The notes under the pieces were generated by a model. It saw nothing but the letters and a program-made list of their open reading frames with translations. It did no database searches and was not told the origin of the DNA. Below, piece after piece: positions 10,905 to 19,907 of a stretch of 39,298 nucleotides of DNA. A program made the translations under genes and the position numbers. The DNA is from Methylococcaceae bacterium (GTDB taxonomy: Bacteria > Pseudomonadota > Gammaproteobacteria > Methylococcales > Methylomonadaceae): NCBI GenBank assembly GCA_007280895.1, contig QYQN01000135.1, forward strand, positions 1-39,298, in the 5' to 3' direction. Positions within the stretch are counted from its first letter, which is position 1. Each line of letters opens with the position of its first letter.

Positions 10905-10986
10905 TGTTCACATAATGAAGGCAGTTGTATTGCTAGTCATCAGCATCTAAAACCGTTCAGTCTTTATCAAAGGATACTCAACAATT

Positions 10987-11475
10987 ATGAATAATTTATC
11001 AACATTACTGGCGGTATTTTTGTTTTTTGCTACTCCAGTTGCCTTTGCAGCGAGCAATACTTCTGATCATGTTAAAAAACCAGAAGCAGCATCTGCTGAA
11101 CAAGCCCGTCCTTATACAGCAAAAACACCCAAGTTAGATCGAGCACAGTTGGAGGCGTGGTTGTTAAAGCCGGAGCAAGTGTTGCTTATTGATGTGCGTC
11201 GCCCACAGGAAATCGCTGATATTGGTGGTTTTTCAACCTATCTGAGCATACAAATGGCCACGCTAGAAAACAGTGTGGCGTTTATTCCTAAAGATAGAGT
11301 CATTATCACCATATCAAATCATGCCAATAGAGCGGGTAAAGCTGCTGATTTTTTAGCCAGTAAAGGTTTTAAAGTCGGCGGTGCCGTGGGTGCGCAATAT
11401 TATGAGCAACAAGGCGGCACGCTAATTAAAGTTTTACCCCCAACGCCTAAACCAACGTTAGAACATAAATCATAA
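10987..11475 (+). CDS. Exported rhodanese-fold protein lacking the catalytic cysteine
   Basis: A 162-residue protein with a Sec signal peptide (about 1-22, ending AFAA), a short linker and one rhodanese-like domain (about 50-148). Family landmarks are LLIDVRRPQEIADIGGF and NRAGKAADFLASKGF. The active-site loop normally reads Cys-x-x-G-x-R; here the Cys position is Ser110 (TISNHANRAGK) and the Gly is Ala, so sulfur transfer by the usual persulfide route is not possible. The protein has no Cys in the mature part. It may be a binding or scaffold domain in the periplasm. AAAGGA precedes the ATG. It is the first gene of the block and sits 49 bases before the DUF1549 gene, probably in the same operon. 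Confidence 0.85.
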   Translation: MNNLSTLLAVFLFFATPVAFAASNTSDHVKKPEAASAEQARPYTAKTPKLDRAQLEAWLLKPEQVLLIDVRRPQEIADIGGFSTYLSIQMATLENSVAFIPKDRVIITISNHANRAGKAADFLASKGFKVGGAVGAQYYEQQGGTLIKVLPPTPKPTLEHKS

Positions 11476-11524
11476 CGCACGCTATGGGTAGGGTATTTAG
11501 CATCGTTAATTTTGGAGTTATACA

Positions 11525-13972
11525 ATGAAAAATAAATTATATCTTGCGATTATGATGGCTCTTGCTGGTGTCGTCACTGGGACTACAAGGGCTTCTGTAG
11601 ATTTGTTTACTAATCCAGTGGGCAGTATCGGTGAGAAAAAACACTCTGATACGTTTTTTGGACCTGTGGGTGTTGTGGGTTCGCAAGTAAAACCAACTGT
11701 GCAGGCCGTCACCACTGCCCCGCTTGTTAAGCAGCAGGATCAGCTTGAAGTTAAGCCCGCTGCGACAAAATCTACACATTGGTCTTATCAGCCAGTCAGT
11801 CGGCCTGCTGAACCCGCCGTTAATAATAAGGCGTGGGTGCGTAAGCCGCTTGATGCGTTTGTCTTAGCAAAGCTTGAGGCGAAAGGCTTAACGCCTTCAC
11901 CTGATGCTGATCGTGCGGCATTTATTCGCCGCGCAACCTTAGACGCGTGGGGCGTTATTCCTAGCCCTGAGCAAGTTAAGGAGTTTGTCGAGGATGCTAC
12001 GCCAGATGCGTATGAAAAACTTGCCGATCGCTTGTTATCATCGCCTAAATACGGTGAGCGTCAGGCGCGACGTTGGCTGGATTTAGCACGTTATGCAGAC
12101 AGTACAGGCTTTCAAAATGATAATACGCGGCCAAATTTATGGCGTTATCGTGATTATGTGATTAATGCCTTTAATAAAGACAAACCTTATTCTCGTTTTC
12201 TTCAGGAACAGTTGGCGGGTGACGAGTTGTGGCCTGACAATCAAGAGGCATTAATTGCTACTGGATATATGGCAAATTTTCCTGATAATCATAACTCGCG
12301 TGATTTAGTGCAAAGAAAATATCAGATTACCACTGATATTACTGACACGGTGGGGAAGGTGATGTTAGGGCAAACCGTAGAGTGTGCGCGTTGCCATAAT
12401 CATAAGTTCGATAAAATCAGCCAAAAAGAGTATTTCTCATTGCAGTCATTTTTTGCCAATGTCAGTGCGGTTGAGACAATTCCTATTGCGCAAAAAGGCG
12501 AGATTGAACGTGCTTATGAGGCGGCTCAGAGCAAATGGGAAGACGCTACCAAGGATATTCGTGCGAAGCAAAAAGCCATTATCGATACGGTTAGAGAGGA
12601 TGCCTTAACACACCATAAAGAGCGTTATTTAACCGATAGTCGGGAAGCAATTTTTAAACCCAAAAGCGAATGGACAGCGCAAGATCGTTGGGTAAATCAT
12701 CGACTTACTTATATTACAGATGAGCGTAGTTTGGTCAATTATCTGGAAGATGTTTCTGACAGTAAAGGGACTCATAAAAACTACAGTCAGGACATTGTGG
12801 CAAAACGTCAGGAGTACGACAAATTAAGTGAAGAGCTGAAGAAGTTTAATGAGCTTAAGCCGGCCTCAGGGTCAACTCAAATTACCGCAATGACTGAATT
12901 AGGGTATGCCGATGCGCCGCCTAGTTTTGTGTTTGCTGGCGGTGATCATGAAAAACCAATGGAAGCAGTAAAGCCTGCCTTCCCTGAAGCCATTACTTCT
13001 GAGCAGCCAGATATTCAAGCAACGCCATTTTCCTCTGGTCGACGAGCAGCACTGGCAAAATGGATCGCAAGTGATACTAATCCATTAACTGCACGAGTCT
13101 TTGTCAATCGGGTTTGGGAAGAATATTTTGGTCGGGGTATTGTGGAAACGGTGAGTGATTTTGGTAAAGCGGGGCAAAAACCCAGTAATCCTGAGTTACT
13201 CGATTATTTAGCAGATAACTTTATCAAGCAAGGCTGGAGCATTAAAGCATTGCATCGCGAAATTTTGCTTTCCAGTGTTTATCGTCAAGCCTCGGCGTAT
13301 CGTGAAGAGAGTGCAAAAGTGGATCCTGAGAATAAATTATTGGCTGTATTTCCAAGAAAACGTTTGGAAGCCGAACAAATTCGGGATTCTTTGTTGACGG
13401 CTTCAGGAAAGCTTGAAGATAAAATCGGTGGGCCGAGTGTGTTTCCGCCCGTTCCAGCAAATTTAGGTGCGGGCAATCTATGGCAAGTGTCCAAAGATGT
13501 TCATGATCAAAATCGTCGTAGTTTATATATTTTTACACGACGCAGTGTGCCTTATCCGTTATTAGATACGTTCAATATGGCGTCTGCGCAAGAGGCGCAT
13601 AGTAAACGAGAAGTGACCACGTCACCCTTGCAGTCCTTGGCTTTGTTTAATAGTGATGTGGTGTATGGATGGTCACAAGCACTCGCAGGACGGGTTATTA
13701 ACGAAGCGGGCAACGATGAATCTGCACAATTGGATAGATTGTATCAACTCTTGTTGGCGAGAAAGGCAACAGCGACTGAAAAAACCTTGTTACAAAAATT
13801 TTTGGATAATCATGAAAAAACCGTTAGAGGCAAAACCGCAGAAGGTAAATTCGCAATCAGTATTCCGACCGGTGTGAAGGAAAACCAATTGTTGGATCCT
13901 ATTCGTGCGGCAGCCTTTGTTGATTTAGTTCATACCGTGGCGAATTCTAATGAATTTATTTATCGCTTCTAA
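11525..13972 (+). CDS. DUF1549/DUF1553 (PSCyt2-PSD1) exported haem protein
   Basis: An 815-residue periplasmic protein with a signal peptide (about 1-23). The PSCyt2/DUF1549 domain covers about 105-320 and includes [33 protein letters not shown] and the CARCH motif (C287, C290, H291) followed by HKFDKIS, a haem c site conserved in the family. A charged helical middle section of about 150 residues follows. PSD1/DUF1553 covers about 503-790 with [38 protein letters not shown] and the Arg-rich [20 protein letters not shown]. Family members from Planctomycetes usually carry an extra N-terminal cytochrome domain (PSCyt1); here it is absent. The function of the family is not established. The next gene is its usual partner DUF1501, 30 bases downstream. 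RBS GGAG precedes the ATG. Confidence 0.9.
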   Translation: MKNKLYLAIMMALAGVVTGTTRASVDLFTNPVGSIGEKKHSDTFFGPVGVVGSQVKPTVQAVTTAPLVKQQDQLEVKPAATKSTHWSYQPVSRPAEPAVNNKAWVRKPLDAFVLAKLEAKGLTPSPDADRAAFIRRATLDAWGVIPSPEQVKEFVEDATPDAYEKLADRLLSSPKYGERQARRWLDLARYADSTGFQNDNTRPNLWRYRDYVINAFNKDKPYSRFLQEQLAGDELWPDNQEALIATGYMANFPDNHNSRDLVQRKYQITTDITDTVGKVMLGQTVECARCHNHKFDKISQKEYFSLQSFFANVSAVETIPIAQKGEIERAYEAAQSKWEDATKDIRAKQKAIIDTVREDALTHHKERYLTDSREAIFKPKSEWTAQDRWVNHRLTYITDERSLVNYLEDVSDSKGTHKNYSQDIVAKRQEYDKLSEELKKFNELKPASGSTQITAMTELGYADAPPSFVFAGGDHEKPMEAVKPAFPEAITSEQPDIQATPFSSGRRAALAKWIASDTNPLTARVFVNRVWEEYFGRGIVETVSDFGKAGQKPSNPELLDYLADNFIKQGWSIKALHREILLSSVYRQASAYREESAKVDPENKLLAVFPRKRLEAEQIRDSLLTASGKLEDKIGGPSVFPPVPANLGAGNLWQVSKDVHDQNRRSLYIFTRRSVPYPLLDTFNMASAQEAHSKREVTTSPLQSLALFNSDVVYGWSQALAGRVINEAGNDESAQLDRLYQLLLARKATATEKTLLQKFLDNHEKTVRGKTAEGKFAISIPTGVKENQLLDPIRAAAFVDLVHTVANSNEFIYRF

Positions 13973-14002
13973 CGCAGCCAAACCATTAAAGAGAGCATTA
14001 AT

Positions 14003-15454
14003 ATGAATAATCAATCACGTAGAGATTTTTTACTAAAAACAGGCTATGTCTTAGGCGGTTTAGCGTTAAGCACTTTCGTGCCAGGGGTGAGTAACGGCTT
14101 AATTTCCAGTGCCCTAGCGGCCGATTTGGCAGATCCATTGGCACCTAAACAGCCCCATTTTCCAGGCAAAGTTAAGTCAGTTATCTGGCTGCATCAGCAT
14201 GGCGCACCCAGTACGCTTGATTTGTATGATTACAAGCCAACACTGGTTAAATTAGTGGGGCAAGACGTCCCCCGCTCATTTCTTAATGGCATAAAAACCA
14301 GTACACAGGGCGGTTTAGGTAAATTATATGCGTCAAATCGTACGTGGAAACAGTATGGGCAAAGCGGCGCGTGGTTTTCAGATCTTGTGCCTAATTTGGC
14401 ACAGCATGCTGACAATATTAACTTTATAAAATCCAGCGTGACGGTTGGTGCAACGCATGATATTTCAATATTAAAGTTGAATTCTGGCGGTTTAAATCCA
14501 GGTCGGCCGACTCTTGGCGCGTGGATACACTATGCCTTAGGGTCTGCAAATCCAGATTTACCTGCGTATATTGTTCTTTATAACGGTAAAAAAGAACCTA
14601 CAGGTGGCGCAATTAATTGGAGCGCTGGTTTTCTGCCCGCAGTGTATCAGGGCACCGCTTTTCGCTCGGGTAAATCGCCCATTTTGCATTTGGAACGTCC
14701 AGAATTAATGGCTGCGGCACAGCAGCAAGATAGTTTGGGACTATTAAAGCAATTAAATCAACTTGAGGGACAAGCGTATCCAACCGACACTGAGTTACAA
14801 GCACGTATTCGCGCTTATGAGTTGGCAGAACGTATGCAAGTGTCTGCGCCAGAAGCGGTTGATTTAACTAAAGAATCGGATGCCACGAAAGCACTTTATG
14901 GGTTAAATGATGAGCTAACGAAAGAATACGGTACCAATTTGTTGCGGGCACGACGCCTTGTTGAGCGTGGTGTTCGCTTCATTCAGGTTGTTAGTGGCCC
15001 TGTTGATGTCGATGGTGATGAGCGCGATTGGGATGCACACACTAAGCTTGAAGAAAATCATGGCAAACATGCAAAAATCGTTGATAAGCCTATTGCTGGC
15101 TTGTTAACTGATCTTAAAGCATTAGGGTTATTAGACTCGACACTGGTGGTTTGGACGTCCGAATTTGGTCGCACCTCCTGGGGTGAAAGTGGCAGCGGTC
15201 GTGATCATAATCCGTGGGGTTATACACAATGGCTGGCCGGAGGTGGCGTCAATGCTGGCACAACCTACGGTGCTACTGACGACATTGGCTTGCAAGTTGC
15301 CGATAAATCTCAGGCCGTGGATACGTACGATTTACATGCCACTGTCCTTAATCTAATGGGCTTGGATCATTTGAAGTTAGTGTATAAATATCAGGGGCGC
15401 TCGGAGCGTCCGACAGTGGTTTATGGCAAGGTAATTAAAGAGCTTATTGCTTAA
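14003..15454 (+). CDS. DUF1501 protein, Tat-exported
   Basis: A 483-residue protein of the DUF1501 family, which belongs to the alkaline phosphatase/sulfatase-like fold. A twin-arginine signal is clear: SRRDFLLK at 5-12, a hydrophobic stretch and AxA cleavage near residue 40, so it is exported folded, probably with metal bound. Visible family landmarks are WLHQHGAPSTLDLYDYKP, VGATHDISILKLNSGG, RDWDAHTKLEENHGKHAK and WTSEFGRTSWGESGSGRDHN, which provide Asp/His metal ligands. DUF1549/DUF1553 and DUF1501 genes are typically adjacent and are thought to work together; the substrate is unknown. AGAGAG precedes the ATG. The preceding gene ends 30 bases upstream. Confidence 0.92.
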   Translation: MNNQSRRDFLLKTGYVLGGLALSTFVPGVSNGLISSALAADLADPLAPKQPHFPGKVKSVIWLHQHGAPSTLDLYDYKPTLVKLVGQDVPRSFLNGIKTSTQGGLGKLYASNRTWKQYGQSGAWFSDLVPNLAQHADNINFIKSSVTVGATHDISILKLNSGGLNPGRPTLGAWIHYALGSANPDLPAYIVLYNGKKEPTGGAINWSAGFLPAVYQGTAFRSGKSPILHLERPELMAAAQQQDSLGLLKQLNQLEGQAYPTDTELQARIRAYELAERMQVSAPEAVDLTKESDATKALYGLNDELTKEYGTNLLRARRLVERGVRFIQVVSGPVDVDGDERDWDAHTKLEENHGKHAKIVDKPIAGLLTDLKALGLLDSTLVVWTSEFGRTSWGESGSGRDHNPWGYTQWLAGGGVNAGTTYGATDDIGLQVADKSQAVDTYDLHATVLNLMGLDHLKLVYKYQGRSERPTVVYGKVIKELIA

Positions 15455-15622
15455 GTGACAGCATGAATAAACAGTAAGCGTTTATATTTTTGATGATGAA
15501 GCCATGAAGACGGCGATTAACACGTTGCTTTTACCTGATTTTCCTTCGTGAAAGTTGTTTATTTGTGGCTTTATCTCCCAATTTTTAACGGCAGGACGCG
15601 TACATTAAAGGATTACGTATCA

Positions 15623-16009
15623 ATGAGTAAGCAGAGTATTTTTTTATCAATGGTGTTCTTTTTAACAACCAGCATTGTGTATGCAGAGGCTGAGTTTGAT
15701 TTTGAAACCTTGATGGAAACGATAGACACCAACACCCATAACTTGCAGGATAGTATTACCAATAAAGACACGGCAACAGCCACTCAGCTTGCTACGGATA
15801 TTCAGAAAGAATTTAAGCAGGTGGAAGGCTTTTTTGCACAGCGAGGCAATGCAGACGATGCGGTAACGGATGCGAAACAGTATGAAGATATGGCTGCTGA
15901 CATCGTTAAATTTATAGCAGCAAACAATTTTGATGCCGCAGCAAACAAAGCTATTGATATGTCTAAGGCGTGCGATACCGCATGTCACGATACCTATAAA
16001 CCCCTTTAA
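15623..16009 (+). CDS. Cytochrome c'-like protein with CX3CH haem motif
   Basis: A 128-residue exported protein starting at the ATG at 15623 (AAAGGA upstream, then a clear signal peptide ending VYAEA). A longer frame opens at 15548, but its first 25 residues do not look like a leader. The mature part is all-helical, about 105 residues, and ends in a single haem-type motif followed by D-T-Tyr-Lys, as in cytochrome c' (CxxCHxxYR). Here three residues separate the cysteines: C117-DTA-C121-H122, i.e. CX3CH instead of CXXCH. It lies between DUF1501 and the peroxiredoxin gene (12-base gap), so it is likely the redox partner of the DUF1549/DUF1501 pair. The alternative is that haem binding has been lost. 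Confidence 0.75.
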   Translation: MSKQSIFLSMVFFLTTSIVYAEAEFDFETLMETIDTNTHNLQDSITNKDTATATQLATDIQKEFKQVEGFFAQRGNADDAVTDAKQYEDMAADIVKFIAANNFDAAANKAIDMSKACDTACHDTYKPL

Positions 16010-16021
16010 AGGAAGTTTTTT

Positions 16022-16597
16022 ATGAAACGCGTTTTATTTGCTTTTTTTTTAATGAATACACCCTTAATTGTTAATGCGGCATTAAAGGAAGGCGATACGG
16101 CACCAGATTTTACTGCGCCAGCGTCATTAGCTGGAAAGTCTACAAACTTATCTTTGAAAGAGGTTTTAAAAAAAGGCCCCGTAGTGTTGTATTTTTATCC
16201 CTCGGCTTATACCAATGGTTGTAATCTGCAGGCGCATAATTTCGCGGTAAATTACGATAAATTTACGAAAGCAGGGGCAAGCATTATTGGCGTATCGCTT
16301 GATAATATTGTCAGATTAAATGAATTCTCCGCCGATCCAGAGTTTTGTGCGGGTAAATTTCCAGTCGTTTCAGATGATGCGGGTAAGATTAGCAAAGCCT
16401 ATGATTTGGCGGTGCGTGAAGCACAACCAGGAAAAAAGGATACCCATGGTAAAGACATTACTCATGGTTTTGCTGAACGCACCACTTTTATTATCACGAG
16501 TGACGGAAAAATAGTGGCCAGTATTGGTGGGCTTAAGGGCAAAGAAAATGTCGATAAGTCACTTGAAGTGGTTCAGCATCTTGCGCCTCATCAATAG
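16022..16597 (+). CDS. Periplasmic peroxiredoxin (AhpC/TSA, BCP-like)
   Basis: A 191-residue thiol peroxidase with a signal peptide (about 1-19, ending VNA-A). It reduces peroxides through its peroxidatic Cys67 in YPSAYTNGC, matching the family P-x-x-x-T-x-x-C pattern. The thioredoxin fold is supported by GDTAPDF at the N-terminus and GKIVASIGGLKG near the end. A second Cys in DPEFCAGKF lies just before FPVVSDDAG and could be the resolving residue. Export is unusual for this family but fits a periplasmic redox block where haem proteins may generate peroxide. AAAGGAAG precedes the ATG. It is 12 bases downstream of the cytochrome gene, probably the same transcript. Confidence 0.88.
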   Translation: MKRVLFAFFLMNTPLIVNAALKEGDTAPDFTAPASLAGKSTNLSLKEVLKKGPVVLYFYPSAYTNGCNLQAHNFAVNYDKFTKAGASIIGVSLDNIVRLNEFSADPEFCAGKFPVVSDDAGKISKAYDLAVREAQPGKKDTHGKDITHGFAERTTFIITSDGKIVASIGGLKGKENVDKSLEVVQHLAPHQ

Positions 16598-16750
16598 TTA
16601 ACGCTTGAAAAAGTAACGGGGGAAACTTGCGCTATCGTCAAACTCAATAGGCTGATGATTGGTGGGTGGGTTAACTTTATTTCTGAACAGTGCGCTGTGT
16701 TGGATACCTTTACACATAAGCGTGCTGTTATGTACTTTTACGATGAAACA

Positions 16751-18388
16751 ATGAAAACAATGAAACGCTTATTATTTCAAGTCCATCGCTGGCTTGGCGT
16801 GGTGTTGGGATTATTTATGGTAGTGTGGTTTGGGTCAGGCGTGGTGATTATGTATTCGCCCACAATTACTCAAACCCGTAGTCAGCAATTAGCACATGCC
16901 GAAACCTTATCCCCTGAGTTTGGTTGGTTGAGTTTAGGTGAGGCGTGGGCACGCAGTGCTGAGCAACGCAAGACTGCCGCAGGTACGGGCAAAAACAGTA
17001 ATACTGTCAGTGTTGCAGAGGGTAAGGGCGTTAAGGACGCGGTCGCCAGTATTGTTGATGCCCGTTTAGTGCGCAGCGCGGGCGAACCTTTATGGTTAAT
17101 CGAAGACACCAAAGCTCAGCGTTATGCCTTATCGGCACGAGATGGTGCGGTGCAGACGATCACTGCTGAGCAGGCATTGACCATTGCACAGCATTGGTTT
17201 GCGGGCAATAACAAAATTGATCTCACTACGGCTCGGGTTTTGGGGACAATTGATAAAACCATTTTGTTACGTAATCAGGATGCGTTAAGTCCTTTTTACC
17301 ATGTTGCGCTAGGTTCTGAGGGCGATGAACTCTTGATTTCATCAAAAACAGGTGAAGTGTTGCATGCTTCCAATCGTCAAGAGCGCGCGTTTTATTGGGC
17401 GGGCAATTGGGTGCATTTAATGAAACCGCTGGATGCTCTTGGGCTTGGCGGTATTCGCAATGATGTGCAATTGTGGCTGGCCTTAGCTGCCACCATAGCG
17501 ACCTTGACGGGCTTAATTATTGGTTGGTTACGTTGGCGACCAGGGCTTGCGGGTAACGCTACGTATTCCGAAGGACGCACTCAACCCTATCGTGAATTCT
17601 GGTTTACATGGCATTTTTGGAGCGGTTTAGTGGGTGGCTGTGTTGTGTTTTTGTGGGCATTGAGCGGTTTTTTGGACACCAACCCTGGGAAAATATTTTC
17701 GCAAGCCAATCCTAATCGACAAGAAATTAATCGTTATTTAGGGACTGGCTTGCCTTTTGTTATGAGTCAATGGCAGCCAAATTTATCACTTCAACTGGCG
17801 GCGGCAGTTGAGGGCGATGAAGTGGTTGAACTGAGCTGGAAACGGTTGGGAGATGAGCCTGTTTTACTTGCTTACACGCGTGAAGGTCAGCGGTTAGCGC
17901 AAGCCGTTGAAGGCACTGCCGCGTACTTTAAGGACGCGGCATTACACGCGGCAGTCGCACGGTTAGCACCCAATACCGCGATTGCACGTCAACAGCGACT
18001 GGTTAATTACGACAGTTATTATTACCCAAGACAAGACCAAAGTCGGGTTGAAAAACCTTTGCCTGTTGCGTTGGTGGTGTTGGCGGATGCTACGCAAACA
18101 CGTTTATATATCGATCCACAAGACGGTAAATTATTAGCGAAATTGGATAGCAGTGCGCGTGTTTTGCGTTGGCTTTATTCTGCTGTGCATCATTGGGATT
18201 TTGGTTGGTTTACTTATCGTCCGCTGTGGGATGTGTGGATGTTAATGTGGTTATCTTTTGGGATGGTGCTGGGGGTTAGTTCGGTCGTTATCGGATGGAG
18301 AAGACTGAAAAAAACCTGTGCTGTTAATAAAAGAGACATTCGAAAATCTCGAAGTTCTACTGTAAATAATGATGCAAAAGTTTTTTAA
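16751..18388 (+). CDS. PepSY-TM domain inner-membrane protein (FoxB/PiuB-like)
   Basis: A 545-residue protein of the PepSY-associated TM family. It has a first TM directly after HRWLG, periplasmic PepSY-like repeats (EPLWLIEDTKAQRYALSARDG; TRLYIDPQDGKLLAKLDSS), a central TM pair with GNWVHLMKPLDALG and WHFWSGLVGG, and a last TM after VHHWDFGWFTYRPLWDVWML. The paired His residues near the helices suggest b-type haem. Some relatives reduce ferric siderophores in the periplasm; that would link it to the TonB genes downstream, but this is inference. The start is uncertain: the frame is open from 16655, with ATGs at 16730, 16751 and 16760. I chose 16751 because a basic stretch and TM follow at once; no good RBS is visible for any of them. 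Confidence 0.8.
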   Translation: MKTMKRLLFQVHRWLGVVLGLFMVVWFGSGVVIMYSPTITQTRSQQLAHAETLSPEFGWLSLGEAWARSAEQRKTAAGTGKNSNTVSVAEGKGVKDAVASIVDARLVRSAGEPLWLIEDTKAQRYALSARDGAVQTITAEQALTIAQHWFAGNNKIDLTTARVLGTIDKTILLRNQDALSPFYHVALGSEGDELLISSKTGEVLHASNRQERAFYWAGNWVHLMKPLDALGLGGIRNDVQLWLALAATIATLTGLIIGWLRWRPGLAGNATYSEGRTQPYREFWFTWHFWSGLVGGCVVFLWALSGFLDTNPGKIFSQANPNRQEINRYLGTGLPFVMSQWQPNLSLQLAAAVEGDEVVELSWKRLGDEPVLLAYTREGQRLAQAVEGTAAYFKDAALHAAVARLAPNTAIARQQRLVNYDSYYYPRQDQSRVEKPLPVALVVLADATQTRLYIDPQDGKLLAKLDSSARVLRWLYSAVHHWDFGWFTYRPLWDVWMLMWLSFGMVLGVSSVVIGWRRLKKTCAVNKRDIRKSRSSTVNNDAKVF

Positions 18389-18620
18389 TAAAAGTAAAAA
18401 AGGCTTTGCTTAAAGCACCTACTGCTTGCCCTAAGCTTAATAAACGCATGGGAAGAAAATTATAACTTCTTTAAAATTCAATATGTTATCGTATGAGTTG
18501 GGGGTGCGACTCTGGCAGCACACGCCGCACCAGTAATTATTGATGTTATGCCATTGACGGGGATGCCTTATCCTGCATTATTATGATAAAACTATCCTAG
18601 CCATTGATGATACACACCTT

Positions 18621-19904
18621 ATGAAAATAGACTTACCTCCAAACCCAGCTGGGCACAAAAAATATAACGTATGGCACGGGGTTATTTTAACGTGGCGCCA
18701 ACACTGGCAAATGTGGTTGATACTAAGTGTACTGGCTATAGCGGCACTGTATGGTCTGTCATTATTGCCTATTTTTCGGGCAGAAAGCGTCAGTAACTCC
18801 GCAACATTTAAGCCAACAAGAGAGTCGGTCGCAGTGGTTGTTGCATCGGTTGTGCAGGGTGATTTGCCGGTTTATGTGACCGGCTTAGGAACGGTGACGG
18901 GGTTACGAACAGTGACGGTAAAGTCGCGCGTTGATGGTGAACTTGTGCGCGTTGCTTTTCAGGAAGGCGCACTGATAAAAGCAGGTGAGCTGATTGCTGA
19001 AATTGATCCGCGTCCTTTTGAAATTCAGCTGATGCAGGCAGAAGGGCAGTTGCTGCGCGATGAAGCCTTGCTAAACAATGCACAGCTTGACCTTGAGCGT
19101 TATCAGCAATTATTAGCGCAAGATTCTATTTCTGCCCAACAAACCGCAACGCAAGCAGCGGTCGTGAAACAATATCAAGGTATTGTCACCACTGATAAAG
19201 CCATGGTCGCCAATGCCAAACTTCAGTTAAATTATGCGCAGATTAAGGCGCCTATTGCAGGGCGTTTGGGCTTACGCAATGTCGATCAAGGTAATATTGT
19301 GAAAGCGTCCGATGCCGGCGGGCTTGTGGTGATTACCCAGACACAACCTATAGCTGTGGTGTTTACATTGCCAGAAGATCAAATACCTATGGTCATGAAA
19401 CGTTTGAGTTTAGGTAAAACAGTGCTGATTGAAGCCTATGATCGGAGTGGTAAAAACAAACTTGCCGAGGGCAAATTGCTTGCCGTTGATAATCAAATCG
19501 ATCCCAATACGGGAACCGTCAAATTGAAAAGCCAGTTTGAAAATGCCGATATGACGCTATTTGCCAATCAATTTGTCAATATTAGAATGAAAATAGAGAC
19601 CTTACACAACGTCATGATTGTGCCAAGTGCTGCAATTCAAACAGGCAATGCTGGGGCCTTTGTGTACGTCGTGCAAGACGATCAAACAGTGGTCACGCGC
19701 AAGCTTACGCTAGGTGTTGTTGTCGGTGAGCAGGTCGCTGTGCTGGAGGGGCTAAAGGTTGCTGAACAGATTGTTGTTGAAGGAGCGGATAGATTGCGTG
19801 AAAACGCCAAGGTTAAGGTGCTTGACCCTAACAGCACCGTCAACAAAAAGTTGTCACCGTTAAGTAGTCTGGAGGCTTATCGCCTGCCTAGTCAAAATGG
19901 TTGA
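18621..19904 (+). CDS. RND efflux periplasmic adaptor (MdtA-like)
   Basis: A 427-residue membrane-fusion protein that bridges the RND pump and the outer-membrane channel. A single N-terminal TM (about 32-52) anchors it. The lipoyl half-motifs are present (VKSRVDGELVRVAFQEGALIKAGELIAEID and IKAPIAGRLGLRNVD), separated by an alpha-hairpin (about 125-195). Beta-barrel and membrane-proximal domains follow (MIVPSAAIQTG, VLEGLKVAEQIVVEGADRLR). The length is in line with MdtA/AcrA types. The RBS is poor. It starts the pump operon, 232 bases after the PepSY gene, and the pump gene begins 3 bases after its stop. Confidence 0.93.
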   Translation: MKIDLPPNPAGHKKYNVWHGVILTWRQHWQMWLILSVLAIAALYGLSLLPIFRAESVSNSATFKPTRESVAVVVASVVQGDLPVYVTGLGTVTGLRTVTVKSRVDGELVRVAFQEGALIKAGELIAEIDPRPFEIQLMQAEGQLLRDEALLNNAQLDLERYQQLLAQDSISAQQTATQAAVVKQYQGIVTTDKAMVANAKLQLNYAQIKAPIAGRLGLRNVDQGNIVKASDAGGLVVITQTQPIAVVFTLPEDQIPMVMKRLSLGKTVLIEAYDRSGKNKLAEGKLLAVDNQIDPNTGTVKLKSQFENADMTLFANQFVNIRMKIETLHNVMIVPSAAIQTGNAGAFVYVVQDDQTVVTRKLTLGVVVGEQVAVLEGLKVAEQIVVEGADRLRENAKVKVLDPNSTVNKKLSPLSSLEAYRLPSQNG

Positions 19905-19907
19905 GAC

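Larger units (their letters stand above)
10229..10986. other. Long intergenic region before the plus-strand gene block
   Basis: About 760 bases with no supported gene. Short open frames around 10475-10706 overlap one another in two frames, lack a RBS and have unprotein-like composition, so I reject them. The right half holds an inverted repeat (CTGTTGC/GCAACAG, 10735-10763), GTTGCTA copies at 10776 and 10854, and a sigma-54 type promoter at 10889-10904. It appears to be the main control region of the downstream block. Confidence 0.5.

Noticed and set aside
15548-15622. Longer N-terminus for the CX3CH cytochrome
   Set aside because: The 25 extra residues would precede a good signal peptide; the ATG at 15623 has a proper RBS.
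18506-18530. TGGCAGC...CCGCA, a possible fourth sigma-54 site before the RND adaptor
   Set aside because: GG-to-GC spacing is 11 instead of 10, which sigma-54 does not normally tolerate.
18498-18584. Short frame reading like the end of a signal peptide (ATLAAHAAPVIIDVMPL) before the RND adaptor
   Set aside because: Only about 27 codons between stops, no start codon with RBS; may be a remnant of an exported protein gene or chance.
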